Shown: positions 36,430-49,500 of the stretch, in pieces
How the letters are laid out: every line of letters starts with the position of its first letter
Position numbering within the stretch: position 1 is the stretch's first letter
NCBI RefSeq assembly: GCF_932526225.1
Contig: NC_064040.1
Coordinates: 13,430,856 to 13,494,855, forward strand
Direction: 5' to 3'
DNA from: Nematostella vectensis
Taxonomy: Eukaryota; Cnidaria; Anthozoa; Actiniaria; Edwardsiidae
Length of the DNA: 64,000 nucleotides
The notes under the pieces: generated by a model
Database searches by the model: none
Seen by the model: only the letters and a program-made list of their open reading frames with translations
Told to the model about the DNA's origin: nothing
Program-made: the position numbers and the translations under genes

Positions 36430-39400
36430 TTGAAGGCTTTCATAGAAAGTGCTCAATACTCGAAAGTAGAGCGGTGTATAGTGTTGGTTTGAGAAAAATA
36501 CAAACTACATAGGTTTCCCTACAGGTCTGTTTCGTGGTTGCCCACTCATCAGGGGATTTAATGAGAATATTCCTACCATCGTATATATACTATTAACATT
36601 GAAATTTACATAATAATAGACTGATAGTTTTAGCTAAGGCGGCAAGAGGAACAATAGCGAGTTACATAAATATGCAGGGCGGAACGTGTGAAAAATTGAT
36701 AGCGCGAAAATTTAACGGTGACAGGATTAACAGTTCTAATTGTTTCGTAGCAGGGCTTTGTTTCTGTGGCGGCACGAGGACACGAGTTCATTGCGTTTAT
36801 TTAGAGTTGAGAGTTTGGGTTGGCAGATGATCGTCAGCTTTTCCTTGAGGCAGAGGTTGCAACGCTTAGTGGTACTGTTGTAGGCGGAGTGGGAAGAAAG
36901 AATGCGCCATGAAATAAAGTACTCAATCATGTTGTCCTTGAGAGTCCAGACGTGTTTGCTGAGTTCGGTGGAGTTTCTGTGTTTGGCGTGTCGGAATGAT
37001 GCGGTGTGGTTTCTGTACCTGGTCTTGAAGCTGTTTTCAGTGAGCCCGACGTATGTTTCCGAGGTGTTGTTGTCTTTTCGAGTTACGGTAGCTTGGTAGA
37101 TAACAGATGTCTGTAGGCAGTTTCCGTCTAGAGGGCAGGTGTCTTTCTGTCGGCAGTTGCATGTCTTGTTGTTGGTAGTGGTAGGGGCGGAGTTGGCGAT
37201 CTCGGTGGCCGACGATGCGGTGATGATGCGCTTGTTGTGGTTGTCGATGATCTGTTTGGTGTTGTTCATGCAGCTGTAACTGATTTTGATGGTGTTTCTG
37301 TTGAAGATTTAACGGAGGTGGTTGTCTATTAAGTCTAGTTCTGTGCTACATAGAAAGGGTGGATTATTTTTTTTATCTGGCTGGCTATAAAACAAAAAGA
37401 CAATTTTCAACAAAATCAACCTGTAATATTTATTAAAAAAACAACAACAACAATAGAAATAGCTGCAAGAGCAAAAAAGGATCTAAATTGAACAGTCCAG
37501 ACAAGTATGTTGTACTATAGGCATCAATCTGAGTAGTAAGTCTTCGCAAATGCTTTCACAGTGCATTTTGTTTGTGGTTCTTTTTTAGTTATTTTTTCAC
37601 TGCTGTTGAAGGTGTGGATATCCACCAAATGCAATGTTTGACAAACATGTTTAAATGTTTAGCCAGGCCTTAAGCCATTGCCACACGTACCTGATGGATA
37701 AAGGGGGGTGGCGCTTTGCCTTTTCCTCTTCTCATAAACCTGGATGGCTTCACTTCTGGACACTCTATTTGGAAATTGTTGGCTAAGGGGCTCTGGCACC
37801 TTTTTTTGGTATCTCTCACGAATAGCTGTCAACTCCTCCAGTGGTACAGTGAAGAGTACCTTGCTGATATCATCTACATAGTCTGCAAACAATAAGATAA
37901 ATAATTATGACAGGCATAGATTGTACAATAAAACCTTAGCTTTGTGAGCAAAGTTTCCATTCAAAACAATTGTCTCTCACCCTAAGGTTGAGGGGTTAGG
38001 ACATTCCCTAGAGAAATTTAAATATCCCAACTACTTTTAGAATAAAATGTGTTTGCGACAATACCCAATCAGAAACCAAGTTAAATAACAATACCCTCTC
38101 TGGAATTATTAGTTGGAACATAGCCCTTTAGGAGGCCTGAAACAGTTGTCTTTTGTAAGCCTTCGGTAATAAGACACCAAAGACAACTATTTCAGGCCTC
38201 CTCAAGGGCTATGTTCCAATTAATAATTCCAGATGAGAGGGATGTCTTTGGTGTCTATTTTATAGGAAAACATCTCTGTTACTCAACTCTTCTGTTTCAT
38301 AGGGTTAAAAGAAATCACCATAGCAACGAAGTAGTCTGATAAAATGAAGGAAAATAATAAATAATATTGAAACCAGGTGGTAAATTTAGTTTAGAGTGAA
38401 TTTTCCTTGGAGTGTTGCAATTATTTGTTTGCTAGAAAAAAAAAAAAACCAAAAGGTCTGTTACATGAAAAATAACATTTTTAGGGGTAAATTTTTTTTT
38501 CTCTTTTTGTCTAGATTGCTTTACAGCCAGTTTATCCAACTTGTGTGATGCATGGTGTCTAGGCTACGAAACCCTTTGCATATAGATAAAAAGGATATAA
38601 ATATATCATGGTAAAATGGCCTATCTGCGGTATTGGCATGAAAATTATTACTTAACACAGGCGAACATGCTTACAGATTTCACACATTTGAAAACTTACG
38701 TGTCTTTGCTCACGAGCGGACGGTTCCTCTTCTGTCTTCTTACCGCCGTCCTCGGTTGGAATCGACCCGGGGATTAGCCGTCTATTAAACTTTAAATTTC
38801 CAACATTGAGCTTCGGCCCATCATAACACTCTTTCTTAAAGTGGTCCGAATATAGTGAGATGTTGTCACCTCGTGCACGAAAGTCCGGTCAATGTTTCCG
38901 TACAAATTTCTCCCACTCGTGCCTCAATTTGCGGTCTTTGGGAAAGTTATGCATCGAAATATTATCCGTGTAAGACGTATTTTTGCAGCTAACATTATTC
39001 GGTAGGCCTGCTACACAAAATCGGCCCTTATTTTTTCCTTTTATCGCGAGGGTCACCGTCGCAAGTCTTACTTTCTCTGTCCGCCATATTGAACTAAACC
39101 AACATTATGACGCCGAGCACGCACACGTGATCGAAAGCGTCGTCACGTGATTGCTTGGCCGAGCGATTGATGGAGGGGACAAAAAGCGCGGAAAGTTTGA
39201 AATTCCCTTAAAAACAATAACTTTTCGAGGTTTTAAACGATTTCGCTCAAATTTTCAGCCAGTGTTTTTCAGATATCAATATTCAAATAAACTCTATTTT
39301 CGTTTCGTGACTCAGGCTCTTTAAGGTCTCGGTTAAGTTAAACGACGTGTCCGCGGAAAAAAAAATATTGTCGCACCGCAATTTTCACTACATGTACAAA

Positions 39401-42400
39401 CTATATATATCAAATAAAAGATAAATATTGAATTATCTCCAGCTAGTTTCATTTTTGCAATAGCTAATTCCGTGTTTAAGTTTTGAGGCCTCAAACTCAA
39501 AAGTACGGAGTTTACTTTAGAGCGTAATGCAGCTTCGCGTTATTGCGCATGCACATGCACGTAATTGCATCTCAATGACAGATAGATGATCTACCAAAGT
39601 GTGTGAGGACTTTTTGTTATTTGACACTGTCAACAAAATATCACGAATCAAAGTTGAAACTTTCATTTCTGGCGAAATTTGGACACGAAAAGTGCTAGTG
39701 ATCTTCGTCGAAAATCGGAAATTCCTCACACACTTTATGACATGGCATAATTATCTATCAGATCCCGAAAACTTGAAGGCGATGTCTTAAAAAACCCGTC
39801 GCGAGGTTACGCCCGACAAGCTCGAGTTCTCGCCTTAAAATAATACGCTAGAAAATTCTAGAAAGATTTGGCGTGAATTTACGGTCAACAGGTCACGGGA
39901 AACAGCAAAGGCCCATTTTAGCCGATTTTTGGAAAAAAATGTTTTAGTTCTTAAAAGAACTATTGATACAGGTTTTGCAAAAACCGCAAAAACAAACAGT
40001 GGTGTCAAATTTACCTCTACCAAGACCTTAAAATAACATCCATTGCACTCCGTGTTACTCAGAGTGTTCGCACCTGCGCCCCCCCCCCCAAATTTCCCTG
40101 AAAACCGTGTTACTCAGAGTGTTTGAACCTGTGGCCCCCCAAATTCCCTGAAAGCCGTGTTACTCAGAGTGTTTGAACCTGTGGCCCCCCAAATTCCCTG
40201 AAAGCCGTGTTACTCAGAGTGTTTGTACCTGTGGCCCCCAAATTCCCTGAAAGCCGTGTTACTCAGAGTGTTTGTACCTGTGGCCCCCAAATTCCCTGAA
40301 AGCCGTGTTACTCAGGGTGTTTGTACCTGTGGCCCCCAAATTCCCTGAAAGCTGTGCTACTAAGAGTGTTTGAACCTGTGGCCCCCCAAATTCCCTGAAA
40401 GCCGTGTTACTCAGAGTGTTCGTACCTGTGGCCCCCCAAATTCCCTGAAAGCCGTGTTACTCAGAGTGTTTGTACCTGTGGCCCCCAAATTCCCTGAAAG
40501 CCGTGTTACTCAGAGTGTTTGAACCTGTGGCCCCCCAAATTCCCTGAAAGCCGTGTTACTCAGAGTGTTTGAACCTGTGGCCCCCCAAATTCCCTGAAAG
40601 CCGTGTTACTCAGAGTGTTTGTACCTGTGGCCCCCAAATTCCCTGAAAGCCGTGTTACTCAGAGTGTTTGTACCTGTGGCCCCCAAATTCCCTGAAAGCC
40701 GTGTTACTCAGAGTGTTTGAACCTGCGCCCCCCCCCCCCCAAATTCCCCTGAAAACCGTGTTACTCAGAGTGTTCGTACCTGTGGCCCCCCAAATTCCCT
40801 GAAAGCCGTGTTACTCAGAGTGTTTGTACCTGTGGCCCCCAAATTCCCTGAAAGCCGTGTTACTCAGAGTGTTTGTACCTGTGGCCCCCAAATTCCCTGA
40901 AAGCCGTGTTACTTAGAGTGTTTGTACCTGTGGCCCCCAAATTCCCTGAAAGCCGTGTTACTCAGGGTGTTTGTACCTGTGGCCCCCAAATTCCCTGAAA
41001 GCTGTGCTACTAAGAGTTTTCGTACCTGTGGCCCCCCAAATCCCCTGAAAGCCGTGTTACTCGGAGTGTTCGTCCGACACAGATGTCCAACAACCCGGAT
41101 ATTCGGTATGCGGTAACAGTTGTCAGAATGAAACACGGCACGTTCCATGACCTGCAAGTAAAGTTACATGAAACACTTTTTCAAACATGCAAATCCAAAC
41201 TTAGTTGCGGTTGTTTTGTTTCTAACAAGTAAACAGGAAACTCGAGACAATACTTTCCCATGTCCAGTTTTTTTTTAGTTAATGAGAGTTTATTTTACGT
41301 TTGTGATCTTATTTATGTTCATAATTCTAATACTCTTAATTTCTGTAAAACAACTAAATGTACTCAATTTTGTGGTATTGAATTAAGGCCACGCATGTCT
41401 TTTTTTTACAGTTTGTTTCTAATTTCACTTGTTTTGCTTGATTTCATTGCAAAAAGTAAACTGACCTGGTTTTTACGAAAATAGAAAACTTGCGAAAATA
41501 AAGTGTCGCGAAATATCGCCATCTCAAAATCGCTAAATTTTGATGTCGCGAATTATACACACCGCTCTCGAGAGATCCAAAGAGTGTCCAGCGTTGTTAT
41601 ACAACTGAATATCCAAGGCCTGGATCCTGCCATCTTTGGTAAAACCAACCTGTCAAAGGACAAAAAATTATTTACAGTCTGGGGCCGGTTCCTCGAAAGC
41701 AGGCCCTGGTCGACTGAAAGCTTGATGAATGGCAAACCAAGTAAACAGGTAATGACGATTCAAAGGTTATATAATTGTAATGTCATAAACGTGATCTTAC
41801 ATTATATTCTCCCCATTCGTCGAAGGAATGGACAATAGAGAGAATCTCTACATTGATCTTACTTTGTAGCGAGCGAGGAAGGGATGCCTGGTGCCCCCTG
41901 TCTTCATGTCCTCGTCCCTGTCCAGCATGCACCGCACGGGTTTTCCCGTCCTTAAACCACACACATAATTTGTCACCAGTTTACTTCTAGTCGATTACGT
42001 AACAAACCTCGAAGAAAACGCGAAAAATATTTCAAAACTATAAAAGCAGTGCGTCTATTGGAAGTTTTTTTTGAGGATGTGTCTGATAATTTAGAGCCGA
42101 TGGCCTGTAAAATAGCGCGGATTCTATTAGATTCTTTTGTCTCTTGTCGTACAAACATGGTTGTCGAGCAAAACAAAGTTCAAATGCCTCCATTTTTATT
42201 GAATAAAACAACCATCTCCATCAACTAGTTCACGCTGCTAATAAAATACTTGGAAAAGAATATAGTTAACAAAGTTTTATAACAGGCTTTAGATGATCCC
42301 ATTCTTGAAAGCAGATAATTATTTTTTTTTATTGTATCGAAATTGAAGCTTCATGTACATACAGCACACAATGGTTAAACACAGGATAGCGAAGAAGTCT

Positions 42401-45400
42401 TTATCCGACAAGGGACTTTTCACACAAAGAAAAAAAGAACAATGCAAAGCCCGCCCTATATCTAGCGTTTAGCTTTCGTGTTTTCGGATATACTTAGAGA
42501 GACTGGCCATTATTTGAGTGGCACAACGACGTTTTTAACAAACCTGCTCGCTGCGACAGCTACAGCAGCAGAAAGCCAGCAGCTCCGAGTCTCTTTGCCG
42601 CCAAACCCTCCACCTAAGTAAACAAGCAAATAAGAATAAAAGATAAATCATAGAACGTTGCGATGCTAAGGTGGCGTCTAAAATGGAAGAATACTCTCTT
42701 ATCAACTATCTAAACTCGGCTCCTAGGCAAGGATACATGGCATCGTTGCATACAAGAGAATACCAGGTCAATATACTTTATGGCCTTTAGGGGTGTCGAA
42801 GAGACCAGCATTGTTTTTAACACAAACTTATTTTTAAAAGTGATTACACTTACCAATGCGTTCGATTCGCACTACAACAGGGTTTCTTACTTACCCATGC
42901 GTTTTATTCGCACTACAACACGGTTTATTACTTACCCATGCATTTGGTTCGCACTAAAACACGGTTTCTTACTTACCCATGCGTTTGATTCGCGATACAA
43001 CACGGTTTATTACTTACCCATGCGTTTGATTCGCACTAAAACACGGTTTCTTACTTACCCATGCATTTGGTTCGCACTAAAACACGGTTTCTTACTTACC
43101 CATGCATTTGGTTCGCAGTAAAACACGGTTTCTTACTTACCCATGCGTTAGATTCGCACTACAACACGGTTTCTTACTTACCCATGCATTTGGTTCGCAG
43201 TAAAACACGGTTTCTTACTTACCCATGCGTTTAACTCGCACTACAATCCGATTTCTCTGGACTCCAAGCACGGCAGCAACCATAGACTGGAATAGTTAAA
43301 GCCAATAAACAGCATGAGCGACCATACCACATAAATCAGAAAATTCCCGTGGGAGTGGCGAGATAGCTAAATAGTACAGGTTTTGCTTTTCAAGTCAGAG
43401 AACCGGATTTTTAAGTAGAGATAGATATAACAGTAAAAAACACATTAATGCGAATGAAAAATAAAGACATACAAATAGTACCTCCGATCTCACCTCAACT
43501 TAAAATGGTAGAATAGGAGAGCTTTCTAATGGGGAGGGGGTTTGGGAGATTTTGCGGATGGTTGACAAAACAGGGAGTAACCGCTGTTAAAGGTCAGTCA
43601 AGACAAAATCGACGCAGACTAGGATAAATGAAACATGACGTGCGCTAGTGGTATTAGAGAGAGCCGCTTACCTGTGTTGTGGTAGGATTCTGCGTGGAGC
43701 AGAATAACTCCATTTCTCCATCTTCTCCTTTTGGTACAGCTATGGTAGCATGGGTCTCAAGATAAAAGTGTTCCTGGTCGTAAAACAAAACAAGAAAGAA
43801 ACCAAAGAAGATTACATTGTCAGCTAAAACGTAAAATATTAAGCAATCTGAGAGACAGATGAAGATAAATGGTGGAAAATAGCCTTTCCTTAATGGCGAA
43901 TATTAATGTTGTCTTACTTAAACTGGGCAACAGCACGTAAAAGCAATCAATTAAGTAAAATAACCTCATACAAACTCATTGCAAAAAAAAAAAAACAGAA
44001 GCTTGTTTCTGCGATATGCTATCCAGTACATATCATATCACAGACTCTTAAATAGTTGTATTTCCCTTGGTGCAATTCGCGCTTCTGTTGGATTATTTCT
44101 CTTACCTGGGCACCGGTCCTCATCTCACCCTCGATCACGTGATCGGAGGCTCTGAAGCCCGCCTCAAGGTCGCCGTTTTCTATCTTGAGCGGAGGGTCTA
44201 TGTAGGAATTGGCGGCAATGGCGTCCTAGCAGTGGCAAATATGAGGTTAGTCTTTACAAATGCTATTTCTGTCGTCCTCGAGATAACCACACCTAGTGCA
44301 GTGGCAGTAATGGTCATTCTTAATCTCGATAGTAGCGCAAGAAACATAACAATATACAATATAAAGCAGACCAATCACGCCGCCTTTTTTCACTTTCGCT
44401 CAACATCACACAATGTAGATCCCAGCACTTGTCGCATGCCCGGGCGTGTGTCGGTGGCGAGATAAGTTCAAAGAGAGGGTGAACTGTCAATCAATCATGT
44501 CTCATACCAACATCACAACATTGGCCGTAACTAGGCAGGTTTTCGAACAATGGAATCGAGCGTTGTTTAACTCCCTTCTTATTTTATATAGAACCTAAAT
44601 ACGAAGTTAGGTTCGGAGAGCGCTCGGGCTTGTCACGAACACTCAACAGGCTCTGGTTGCACAGTACCGTTCAAATGTTTCGAGACTTGAAAATAACGAT
44701 CGCTAGGGTTTTTAGACAAGAGAAATAGAAATATAACAAGAGGCAACCAAAAAGGATTTCGCTAACTCAGAAAGGGGAGAATGCACAGGAGACATTTCGG
44801 ATTAAGGTAAGAAATATTTTATCGCTTTGTAAAATATTCAACACAAATTGGGGATTTATTTTTGTTTATTTTATAAAGAAATCGCTGAAAAAGTATCTTA
44901 ATTCCCGTGATCATATCATCTCCTATCATCGTCACCACTATCATCGTCGTCATCATCATTGACTTCATAATCATCGACGTCATCATCATCATTATCAAAA
45001 CATCATCATTATCAAACAGTATCCAGTAATTGCAAACGATTCTTTATCACCATCATCATCATCAAAAACTTTGTTATCGTAATCAAAACAAAAAGAGCAA
45101 CATCATTTTATCACCATCATCATTCCTATTAAAAACTTTAAAGGATTATCAGGTCTGCGCCATACAAACACAATTCTTCTGTTTGCAAAAGAATCTAATA
45201 GCAGTTTCAGAAACACAACAATAAATGACAACTTACCTCTATCGTCAGGATCCTTGGAAGATCCTCGTACTCAATCTTCACGGCCTTGGCTGCACGTTGG
45301 GCCTGGGCCTGAGTCTCTGCCACTACCGCACCTATCGCCTGCCCCGTCGAGGTAACCTGTCAATCAGAAGAACAACAACCAATCACAACAAACTGCGATA

Positions 45401-46214
45401 ACCCAGATGCCGCATGTTTACTAATCTACCACTTTTTGGCCCTTTAAACCAATTATTTTGCTACATACTTAACTGTAAAACAAACATAAATTTTAAAAAT
45501 GGCAAGACGACTTTTAACAATACCCATTCTAATTAAAAGGGGAAAACATGAAAATTCTCATTGATTTTGCTACCATAAATGTGTAGTAATTTAATCGATA
45601 CGAAGCATGTCACTCTCACGGTCTTTTGAGGACCTTTATTGTAAACGCGCCTATCATTGTTCACTATGGAATGACGTCTTATCTTTATCTGCTTCTGAGA
45701 ACAAAGCATAGGCTGCATCGTTAGGTCGTTATCAGGGACATAAAAGGCCGTGAGCCATTTAAACAGCACTGAAAGCCCATCTTTTCAGATTGGCTTATTT
45801 CACATAGAGGACTCGTTAATTTAGCTGACCGTGTTACAATTTGTTATGTTGATTTGGGTTAGATTTTTTTTTGTAAAAAATTGTTTTTTGTTGGGCGCTG
45901 TAGAATGTATTGACATAGTTTCAGCGCTTTATAAATAAATTATTGTTATTGTGATTGTCATTGTCATTAAAAGAGTAATACGTTTCTGTACCTCGTGATT
46001 ATAAAACACCAGCTCATCAGGGATAACCGGGCCGGATTTGTTACAACCTGGTACGTCATCTGCACTGACAAAAGCCTGTACACCAGGCATCTTGACGGCT
46101 TTACTGGCATCAATAGAGCTAAAAATAAGTACAGTTGTTGTTAGAACACTAGTATGTTACAGCACTGGGCCAACACCTTCTTACGTTAATCACTATGGCC
46201 ATCGCTATGCTCAC

Positions 46215-46253
<39 letters not shown>

Positions 46254-46463
46254 TATCAACACCGCCATCACCATCATCATCATCATCATTATCAACATAA
46301 TCATTATCAACACCGCCATCACCATCACCACCATCACCATCACCATCACCATCACCATCACCATCACCATCACCATCACCATCACCATCACCATCACCAT
46401 CACCATCACCATCACCATCACCATCACCATCACCATCACCATCACCATCACCATCACCATCAC

Positions 46464-46519
<56 letters not shown>

Positions 46520-46535
46520 ACATCATCAACATCAA

Positions 46536-46576
<41 letters not shown>

Positions 46577-49500
46577 ACATCATCATCAACATAATCATTA
46601 TCAACACCGCCATCATCACCATCATCATCATCATTATCAAATTATCATCAACAGCGCCATCATCATCATTATCAAGATTATCATCATCACTATCGCCATC
46701 AAAACCATCGTCATCATGATAACAATCATCGTTATATTTAACATTAAAAACCATCAAAAAGTACAACAAAAACAAAGCATTACAAACATGCATGCATTAC
46801 AAACAAGCTATCACGATCACCACAAGGCATCATCATTATCGTCATCATTATCATCATCATCATTATCATTACCACCATCATTATCATCATCATGGTTGAT
46901 TTTATACTTACATGATTTTTGCGTGGGCGCGCTGGCTCAGCACAAGGCCAAGATACAGCTCATCTGAAGGAAGACACGCGATTGGTACATTACGATATCA
47001 ATCAAGATCAAAGATGTCAATGGTTTTTAAAAAGCACATTTGAAAGCAACCATTTGGTACATAAAAACTCAAGTTTAGGGTTAAGTTTTAAGGTTCAAGT
47101 TAAGGTACCCTGGTTCCAGAGCCTCGAGCGTCTCTTCCTACCTTGGCCAGCGAAAAAGCCACGTGAGAGACGTGCAACGTGATTCCTTAGTATAAGTCAC
47201 TAATTCTTAGGGGTTTGGAAATATTGTTTTCTCTGAAGGCCATCTTGTCCAGCTAGACAAAATTCTTAAACCAAATTCAGTAAAAAAACTGAAGCCTAGC
47301 TGCATATATTAGTCACGGCATAACTTCAGGCAGATTCTTCAGGTAGGCGCTTCAGTGGTATTTAGCCATGCTTAGATGCAGGCTTGTCGCGTACTCACAA
47401 AGCCGGTTGACGACAATGTTTTGCCAATCGGCTGTTTGCATTATTGGTGAGCAGGCAAGGCATAAGCTTCTTTAATGTCGATAAGGAAATTGCAAATCTG
47501 ATACCTTTGTATGGTGGTATATCATCACAATACACAGCCTCCCCGGTCGCCTGTTTGCTTGCCGAGAGGTGCCTCAAGGGTCGGCCCACAACATCCTCGG
47601 GTTTTTGGTCAGCGGGAACCTCCTAAAAAGGTAAAAGGTTGAAGTTTGTAGTAACCACACAAGTTAATTAAAAGAAAAAATAAACAGAATATGATGCGCT
47701 CAGTTTTTATCATCATACGTGGAACTTTTAACAAAAATCAGATCAATTGTGATTTTAGCTTTTTTTTGTTGCTGTTGCTGTTGTTGTTGTTGCTGTTGCT
47801 CCTGTTGTTGTTTTTGTTGTTATTGTTTCTGCTTCTTCCTGTCTCGGTACTGGTTAATGCCATGTTGTTTCAGCTATTGTGCTAGCAGGGCAAAGTGGTG
47901 TTTACCTGAAATGTCTGGGTGGCTTTTGGCGGTGACTTGTCAAATATAGCTGCACCACTACAGTAGTTTTCCGGAAGACTTGAGACATTTGAGCCCTAAA
48001 TACAAAACAATAACCATAATCTGAGTATTTATAATAAAAAGGGGCTAGTTCGTGCGCTCAGCTTGGCTCAGGGTAACTTGGTTCTTGAAATGTTCAAGTT
48101 TTGTTTTATTAAAAGGCCAATGAAAGCGCCATTTTATGCTCAGGCTCAATAGCGAGTCACACGAAGCATCCATTTCCATCGGCTAGTCCAAGCGAGTAGC
48201 CAGGATATTCTTAATCAAATATCGTCAGTAACGTTTCAGACTACATTCGTAGATTGTTATTTTTAAGTTTTCTTGGGAATAAACCGCTGTATTTCCAAAG
48301 ATAAACGATAACAAAGGAGAAGGTAAGAAGTAAATGAGGTAAGAAGGGAGAGAAATTTAGAGAGGTAAGAAGGGAGAGAATTGGGAATTTACAAAAAGCT
48401 GTAGGTACACCTATTTCAAATAAGGTTGCACTCCGAGAATCTGTGAATTGCAACCCGCAGTGCTTCATGGGTATTAAGTAAATTAGCAAATAAGCTTAAA
48501 TAAAATACAAATCCAGGTTTCAAAACTATAGAATCCTTTTTTATGTCCTTTTGATTAAGATACAAGGATTCAGTTGTTTATACGCTACACATGAACCACC
48601 GGGTTACAACACATGGATTCTCAAGTGCAACCTTTTTTTGAAAAAGGTGTATATCTTCATAATTCTCGCCAGAGCCGGATTTCCTTAGCATGCTCGTCAC
48701 CTGATACTCTTGTATAATGGCAGTTTCTGATTGGCTGTTTTATACAATGTCATTTTCTGAATAGCTATTTTTTATAATGGCAGTTGCTGATTGGCTATTT
48801 TATATAATGGTAGTTTTTGATTGGCTATTTTATATAATGGCAGTTTCTGATTGGCTTTTTTATATAATGGCAGTTTCTGGTTGGCTATTTTATATACTGG
48901 CAGTTTATGATAAGCTATTTTGAATTTAATAGGTCTGTTAGGGCTTCGCCTTGCCGTGACACTCCGCTTTAGAAAGTTTCAGTTTCAGTTTAATCTTTGT
49001 TTATCGAGGGTAGCATATTTAACCAAATATACATTTTTCTAACATATGGCTCTCGGTTAGTAAGCACTGTCACTGGGAGTGGTCACTGCCAGAGGGTTTA
49101 TTGCGTTCCCAGTGGTTCTTTTACGTCCCTTCGGTTCAGGCTAATGTAGTGCAGCTTGAAGAGACGGGACCTCCGGTTTAGTGTCCTTATCCGAGAAAAC
49201 TGGAAACAGGGCGAAGACTTCAACTCACTTGTGACACAAATTCGAATCAAGGCAGGAACCCCCAAAAAATCCCCAGTTCAAGATATGTCTCAAATTGTTA
49301 AATATTTTTTTACTATCCCGTGCAAATTCATGTACAGTACTATAATTATTATCATTATTTTCTATGTTTATTCCCGCAAAACCCGTCATATTCCATTTTT
49401 ACATTCCATTTATTCCTCGATTCCGCATTCCATGATTCCTCATCCTCGTTATATGACTCACGACCTCGGCGCTATGCAGAAATAAGAAAACATTCCGATA

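Larger units (their letters stand above)
36300..37330 (-). mobile_element. Penelope-like element fragment with hammerhead ribozyme and inverted pLTR
   Basis: A GIY-YIG coding block (37269-36736, minus strand) is followed on its 3' side by a pseudo-LTR with a complete minimal hammerhead (36516-36556). An inverted partial copy of this pLTR lies at 36317-36380, separated by an (AT)n tract. No reverse transcriptase remains. It sits between the two convergent genes of the THAP transposon. Confidence 0.75.
34673..39324. mobile_element. 4.65-kb DNA transposon, Kolobok-like: TTAA flanks, inverted ends, THAP gene plus P2X7-type zinc-domain gene
   Basis: The ends are perfect inverted copies over 22 bp (TTAAAGAGCCTGAGTCACGAAA). 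TTAA sits outermost on each side and AGAGCC starts each terminus. Weaker inverted similarity continues for about 250 bp, including TTTGTCCCC and GCGTCATAATGTTGG in both arms just before each gene. Inside, a P2X7-type zinc-domain gene runs rightward from 35061, and a THAP-domain gene runs leftward from 39087. They converge on a Penelope fragment at 36.3-37.3 kb. TTAA target duplication together with a THAP domain is the signature of Kolobok transposons; piggyBac also uses TTAA but has no THAP domain. No catalytic transposase core is seen, so this copy is probably internally deleted and inactive. Confidence 0.65.

Noticed and set aside
40041-41089. CRISPR-like regular repeat array
   Set aside because: Units are contiguous without unique spacers, the genome is eukaryotic, and the unit is explained by the exon end.
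44067-44465. 132-codon + strand ORF
   Set aside because: It is antisense to the XDH exon at 44106-44225.
46038-46967. Long open frames of poly-His, poly-Met and Ile/Thr repeats on both strands
   Set aside because: They are translations of a CAT/CAC microsatellite in an XDH intron, with no start context, domain or splice support.
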